DNA from: JAJCYK01 sp965224285 | GTDB taxonomy: Bacteria > Bacteroidota > Bacteroidia > Cytophagales > Cyclobacteriaceae | DNA: 64,000 bases | Direction of reading: 5' to 3' | Assembly (NCBI GenBank): GCA_965224285.1 | Contig: OZ245043.1 | Coordinates: forward strand, 3,348,001 to 3,412,000 | Shown here: piece after piece, positions 60,722-64,000 of the stretch | How the letters are laid out: every line of letters starts with the position of its first letter | Position numbering within the stretch: position 1 is the stretch's first letter | Position numbers and translations under genes: made by a program | Notes under the pieces: generated by a model | What the model was told of the DNA's origin: nothing | The model's database searches: none | What the model saw: the letters and a program-made list of their open reading frames with translations, nothing else

Positions 60722-61435
60722 ATGCAAAACGTAGCGGTAGAAACTACCCAAAATGTACAAATCAAATATCAGCTGGCCAGTATAGGCGATCGTATTCTGG
60801 CAACTTTGGTGGATTGGTTGGTGTTTGTCGGCTATTTCTTCTTGGCCTACCTGGTTTTGTTGCCTTTTGATGAAAATATACCTCCCTACCTATTGGTAAT
60901 TTTATTTTTGCCAACTTTCCTATATCATTTTATCTGTGAGGCTTTTTTCGACGGTCAAAGTATCGGAAAGAAGCAAATGAATGTAAAGGTGATGAAACTG
61001 GATGGCAGCAGGCCGAATATAGGAGGCTATCTGTTAAGGTGGATGGTACGCCCCCTGGATTTCTTTATGTATGGTGCGGTAGCGATGATATGTATTTCCA
61101 TAACCGGGAAGGGGCAAAGGTTGGGAGATCTGGCAGCAGGCACTACGGTGGTAAAGCTGAAACCCAGGGTAAAATTGGATCCCAATGAGCCATTTAATTT
61201 TCCAGAGGACCACGTCATGACCTTCCCGGAGGTGCGCCGGCTGGATGACCAGCAGGCTGCCTTAATTCGGGAATCACTGAGCTACTACCGGGATACGGGA
61301 AATATTCTGCCCTTGTTGAAAATATACGAACAGGTGAAGTCACATTTGGGGGTAAGTACTGATTTGCCGGCAGTAAAATTTTTGCATACCATTCTTAAAG
61401 ATTATTCCCACTATTGTTCACAAGGCTACCATTAG
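60722..61435 (+). CDS. RDD family membrane protein (long form)
   Basis: A 237-residue RDD protein with three membrane segments (about 30-50, 55-72 and 108-126). RDD motifs are in QLASIGDRILATLVDWLVFV, FFDGQSIGKKQMNVKVMKLD and GKGQRLGDLAAGTTVVKLK. A soluble C-terminal domain of about 95 residues (after 145) is added here, absent in the short paralogue at 52810. It is divergent from the dipeptidase operon (80 bases between start codons), so it flanks the other end of the cluster. Function unknown. Confidence 0.88.
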   Translation: MQNVAVETTQNVQIKYQLASIGDRILATLVDWLVFVGYFFLAYLVLLPFDENIPPYLLVILFLPTFLYHFICEAFFDGQSIGKKQMNVKVMKLDGSRPNIGGYLLRWMVRPLDFFMYGAVAMICISITGKGQRLGDLAAGTTVVKLKPRVKLDPNEPFNFPEDHVMTFPEVRRLDDQQAALIRESLSYYRDTGNILPLLKIYEQVKSHLGVSTDLPAVKFLHTILKDYSHYCSQGYH

Positions 61436-61466
61436 CACTAACTTACCATATTACACCGAAAGGCAA

Positions 61467-61679
61467 TTGTCCATTAGAAATGGCCAGGACACAGAGCAGA
61501 TTTGGGTAGCATACAGGGGATTGATCTATGACGTGTCCAAATCCCGGTTATGGCGTAAGGGCATGCATTACCAGCACTGGGCCGGACAGGATTTGACCAA
61601 TGAGTTCCCGGAGGCTCCTCATACGGAAAAGGTATTTGAAAAATTTCCATTGATCGGTAAATTAAAAACCCAAACTTGA
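61467..61679 (+). CDS. Cytochrome b5-like heme-binding domain protein
   Basis: The 70 visible residues are a small cytochrome b5-type domain: WVAYRGLIYDVSKSRLWRKG, MHYQHWAGQDLTNEF and APHTEKVFEKFPLIGKL. The start is uncertain. The only standard start in the frame is TTG at 61467 (SIRNGQD...), but the frame is open back to 61377, and the upstream LPYYTERQL reads like the usual beginning of this domain (YTxEEL), suggesting a start further left at a rare codon such as ATT at 61431. Likely a soluble heme protein. Followed after 3 bases by the kinase gene. Confidence 0.72.
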   Translation: MSIRNGQDTEQIWVAYRGLIYDVSKSRLWRKGMHYQHWAGQDLTNEFPEAPHTEKVFEKFPLIGKLKTQT

Positions 61680-61682
61680 GTT

Positions 61683-62519
61683 ATGATATTAATTGCTGAC
61701 AGCGGATCTACCACTACGCAATGGCGGCAGCTCTTAGGTAATCAAGTGCTGCAGGCGGTAACTAAAGGGTTTAATCCCTATTATCAGACTTCTGCTGAAC
61801 TGGAGGAAGAACTGAGAAACTCGCTTTTGGATAAACTACAGGGCGATATTGTCACCGTCTTTTTCTATGGAGCAGGGTGTAACACCCCCGAATATAATGA
61901 GATCGTGGCTCTAGGGTTGAAGGCAGTTTTTCCAGCGGCAGACATATACGTTCATTCCGATCTTCTGGCAGCCGCCCGGGCACTATGCGGCCATGAAGCC
62001 GGGATCGCCTGTATCATGGGTACCGGTTCCAACTCTTGTTATTATGATGGCCGGGAAATTGTCAGTAATATACCACCTTGGGGCACCTGGTTGGGAGATG
62101 AGGGAAGCGGCTCGGTGATGGGCAGGGAGTTGGTAATATCTTTTCTGAATGATGAGCTGCCAGCCGAATTAAGTACCTCCTTTGAAGCCAGGTACCCGGA
62201 TCTGAAAGATCGAGTATTAAGTGAAGTCTATACCAAGCCTTATCCCAACCGGTATCTGGGTCAATTCAGCAAGTTTCTTTTTCATCACCGGAAACACCCG
62301 TGGATATATGATTTTATCTATGAAAACTTCCAGCTTTTCCTTAAAAGGAAGGTGCTTAAGTACCCGGAATCATCTTCGGTACCGGCGCACTTCAGCGGCT
62401 CAATCGCCTTTTATTTTAATACCATCCTGCGGCAGGTAGGTGCGGATATGGATCTCACCGTAAAGAATATTTTGGAAAGCCCAATCTCCGGTCTTACACT
62501 TTATCATCAATCAAAATAA
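61683..62519 (+). CDS. N-acetylhexosamine kinase of the BadF/BadG/BcrA/BcrD family
   Basis: A 278-residue ASKHA-fold kinase: DSGSTTTQWRQLL at the N-terminus, GIACIMGTGSNSCYYDG and PPWGTWLGDEGSGSVMGREL. This family includes N-acetylglucosamine kinase and the bacterial MurNAc/GlcNAc kinase MurK. With murQ downstream (63 bases), it most likely phosphorylates MurNAc or GlcNAc in cell-wall recycling. I infer substrate class from context. Cytoplasmic. Confidence 0.88.
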   Translation: MILIADSGSTTTQWRQLLGNQVLQAVTKGFNPYYQTSAELEEELRNSLLDKLQGDIVTVFFYGAGCNTPEYNEIVALGLKAVFPAADIYVHSDLLAAARALCGHEAGIACIMGTGSNSCYYDGREIVSNIPPWGTWLGDEGSGSVMGRELVISFLNDELPAELSTSFEARYPDLKDRVLSEVYTKPYPNRYLGQFSKFLFHHRKHPWIYDFIYENFQLFLKRKVLKYPESSSVPAHFSGSIAFYFNTILRQVGADMDLTVKNILESPISGLTLYHQSK

Positions 62520-62582
62520 TCGTAAGGGGAACATTCCTATTAAATCTGAGTATCTTAGCCTAAGGTAAAGCTGATTATTAAT

Positions 62583-63389
62583 ATGTCTACCACTGAATCC
62601 CCTTCAAATTTTGACCATTTGGAAAGCATGCCTTTGGATGAACTTCTGAAGAATATTAATGAAGAGGATAAAAAGGTGCCTCACGTCATTGAAAAGATAA
62701 TCCCGGATATACGGGATCTGGTGGAGCAGGTGGTCCGGAGGATGCAGCAAGGTGGCCGTCTTTTTTATCTGGGAGCAGGCACCAGCGGCAGATTGGGCAT
62801 AGTGGATGCATCTGAATGTCCACCCACTTTTGGCGTTTCCCACGACCTGGTAATAGGGTTGATGGCGGGTGGTGATCAGGCTATTCGAAAGGCGGTAGAA
62901 TTTGCAGAAGACGATTTTAATCAGGCCTGGAAAGATCTGCGGTCCTACAATCCTACCGAAGTAGATACAGTCATCGGAATCGCCGCTTCCGGCAGGACGC
63001 CTTATGTAATTGGAGGGGTCAGGGATGCTCGCAAAAACGGACTGTTGACCGGCGCAATCACCTGTAATGAAAATACTGATCTGGCCGCGGCCGTGGCACA
63101 CCCCCTGGTCGCGGTAGTAGGGCCTGAATTTGTCACCGGAAGTACCCGTATGAAGGCCGGTACCGCCCAGAAACTGATCCTGAACATGATTTCCACGTCC
63201 GTAATGATAAGACTGGGACGGGTAAAGGGAAATAAGATGGTGGATATGCAGTTGAGTAATACCAAATTGGTGCAGAGGGGTATAAAAATGTTAATGGATG
63301 AACTGGGAATCGACCGACCAAGGGCCGAGGAGTTACTGATGTCGCATGGGTCAGTGCGCGCAGCCTTAAAAGCAGTACAGGATGCATGA
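62583..63389 (+). CDS. murQ: N-acetylmuramic acid 6-phosphate etherase
   Basis: MurQ splits MurNAc 6-phosphate into GlcNAc 6-phosphate and D-lactate in peptidoglycan recycling. SIS-domain motifs are YLGAGTSGRLGIVDASECPP (about 60-80) and GPEFVTGSTRMKAGTAQKLI, with the catalytic Glu in ASECPPTF. The 268 residues are slightly short at the C-terminus compared with the 298 residues of E. coli MurQ. It overlaps the next gene by 8 bases. It fits with the hexosamine kinase upstream. Confidence 0.95.
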   Translation: MSTTESPSNFDHLESMPLDELLKNINEEDKKVPHVIEKIIPDIRDLVEQVVRRMQQGGRLFYLGAGTSGRLGIVDASECPPTFGVSHDLVIGLMAGGDQAIRKAVEFAEDDFNQAWKDLRSYNPTEVDTVIGIAASGRTPYVIGGVRDARKNGLLTGAITCNENTDLAAAVAHPLVAVVGPEFVTGSTRMKAGTAQKLILNMISTSVMIRLGRVKGNKMVDMQLSNTKLVQRGIKMLMDELGIDRPRAEELLMSHGSVRAALKAVQDA

Positions 63390-63960
63390 AATTGAGCCCT
63401 TTTACCGTTGGGAACAGTTCTACCAAACCCAGGAAGATCCCCAAAGCCCATTTTACGGCAAACAGTATAATTACCAGGTTTACAGTGACCATATTTATGA
63501 TCACTACATAGCTCCGGGCTGGGATTTCTTTGGCTCGGAAACCCTCTATATTAAGATCCTTTATGTTGATTACGAACAGGGTTTTACTATCATGGAATTT
63601 TTGGGCGAGTGGAACGATGCTATTCACAACGACATCATGCATTTAAAGCGCAATATTGTGGATGTGATGTTGCCGGAAGGGGTGGATAAATACATCTTGA
63701 TCGGCGAGAATGTAATGAACTTCCACGGCTCAGATGACTGCTATTACGAAGAGTGGTTTGAAGAATTGGAAGAAACCGGCGGCTGGATCGCCGCCTTGAA
63801 CTTCAGGGATTTTGTGATGGAGGAATGGAGCCGCTATAATGTGGATTGGTATATAAATTATGGAGGCACATTGCAATTGCCCCGGTGGCGAACCATGGAG
63901 CCACAATTTCTTTTTGTTATGGTCAACCGCTTGATACAAAGAAGAATATCTCTGACTTGA
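63382..63960 (+). CDS. Conserved protein of unknown function
   Basis: A 192-residue soluble protein, strongly aromatic and acidic: HEIEPFYRWEQFYQTQEDPQ, YNYQVYSDHIYDHYIAPGWD and MEEWSRYNVDWYINYGGTLQ. I recognise no motif or signal peptide. It overlaps murQ by 8 bases, which suggests cotranscription; such genes recur next to murQ in related Bacteroidota as far as I remember. Function unassigned. The last 40 bases of the window hold nothing clear. Confidence 0.75.
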   Translation: MHEIEPFYRWEQFYQTQEDPQSPFYGKQYNYQVYSDHIYDHYIAPGWDFFGSETLYIKILYVDYEQGFTIMEFLGEWNDAIHNDIMHLKRNIVDVMLPEGVDKYILIGENVMNFHGSDDCYYEEWFEELEETGGWIAALNFRDFVMEEWSRYNVDWYINYGGTLQLPRWRTMEPQFLFVMVNRLIQRRISLT

Positions 63961-64000
63961 GGCTGACAGCCAGCCGACAATCGCTTTTTTATTTAGGCAC

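Noticed and set aside
63002..63642. Two long minus-strand frames opposite murQ and the next gene
   Set aside because: Both lie opposite well-supported coding genes and show no recognisable domain or signal.
63961..63991. GGCTG...CAGCC hairpin after the last gene as a terminator
   Set aside because: The stem is only 5 base pairs and the T-run is separated from it by several bases; too weak.
1..64000. tRNA, rRNA, CRISPR array, insertion sequence or prophage
   Set aside because: I scanned the intergenic gaps and found no cloverleaf, repeat-spacer array, transposase or phage gene.

Overview
The window looks like a chromosomal core segment of a gliding Bacteroidota bacterium, most likely of the Cytophagales/Cytophagia. 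The evidence is the gliding-motility lipoproteins GldB and GldD and the membrane protein GldE, the gene order mutY-ssb-gldE-gldD with HU divergent beside it, FecI/FecR-type regulation, DUF6150/DUF6249/DUF4382 proteins, an AccD lacking the usual zinc finger, scarce Shine-Dalgarno sequences, and several promoter-like TTTG-N19/20-TAnnTTTG elements. I see no rRNA, tRNA, CRISPR array, insertion sequence or prophage. Base composition and coding style look even throughout, so there is no obvious genomic island.

Layout. 1-10.6 kb, minus strand: M20 peptidase (cut by the edge), plsY, a 1582-residue exported protein of unknown function, prmA, a small DUF6150 repeat protein, tpiA and uvrA. 10.6-12.9 kb, plus strand: an ECF sigma factor with a long leader, a small partner protein and a group 4 glycosyltransferase. 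12.9-23.3 kb: gldB, a beta-barrel protein, RNase G, a 29-residue basic protein, a TPR protein, an HU gene broken by one base, then mutY, ssb, gldE, gldD and recG. 23.4-30.2 kb: two exported unknowns, polyphosphate kinase 2, a sigma/anti-sigma pair, acylphosphatase and an amylosucrase-like GH13 enzyme. 30.3-33.7 kb: the agmatine-to-putrescine enzymes AguB and AguA flanked by two related membrane proteins with carboxypeptidase-regulatory-like domains. 33.9-42.6 kb: esterase, aldo/keto reductase, DUF4382 lipoprotein, S9 peptidase, small membrane proteins, sialate esterase, DUF819 transporter-like protein and an outer-membrane barrel.

42.8-46.3 kb: sigma factor, FecR-like protein with an unusual C-terminus, bactofilin, a small barrel and an OmpA lipoprotein, ending at a clear terminator; this resembles an envelope/cytoskeleton regulon rather than a nutrient-uptake locus. 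46.3-52.8 kb: two amidohydrolases, accD, nqrF and a divergent arginase-fold protein. 52.8-61.4 kb: a seven-gene minus-strand operon (M19 dipeptidase, SpoIIM, multipass protein, DUF4129, DUF4350, MoxR ATPase, DUF58) bracketed by two RDD-family genes. 61.4-64 kb: a cytochrome b5-like protein, an N-acetylhexosamine kinase, murQ (cell-wall sugar recycling) and an unknown.

The best candidates for new biology are the MoxR/DUF58/SpoIIM/RDD operon with its dipeptidase, the sigma-FecR-bactofilin-OmpA cluster, the 1582-residue exported protein, and the twin regulatory-domain membrane proteins around the agmatine genes. Functions of all unknowns are inferred from sequence and context only.
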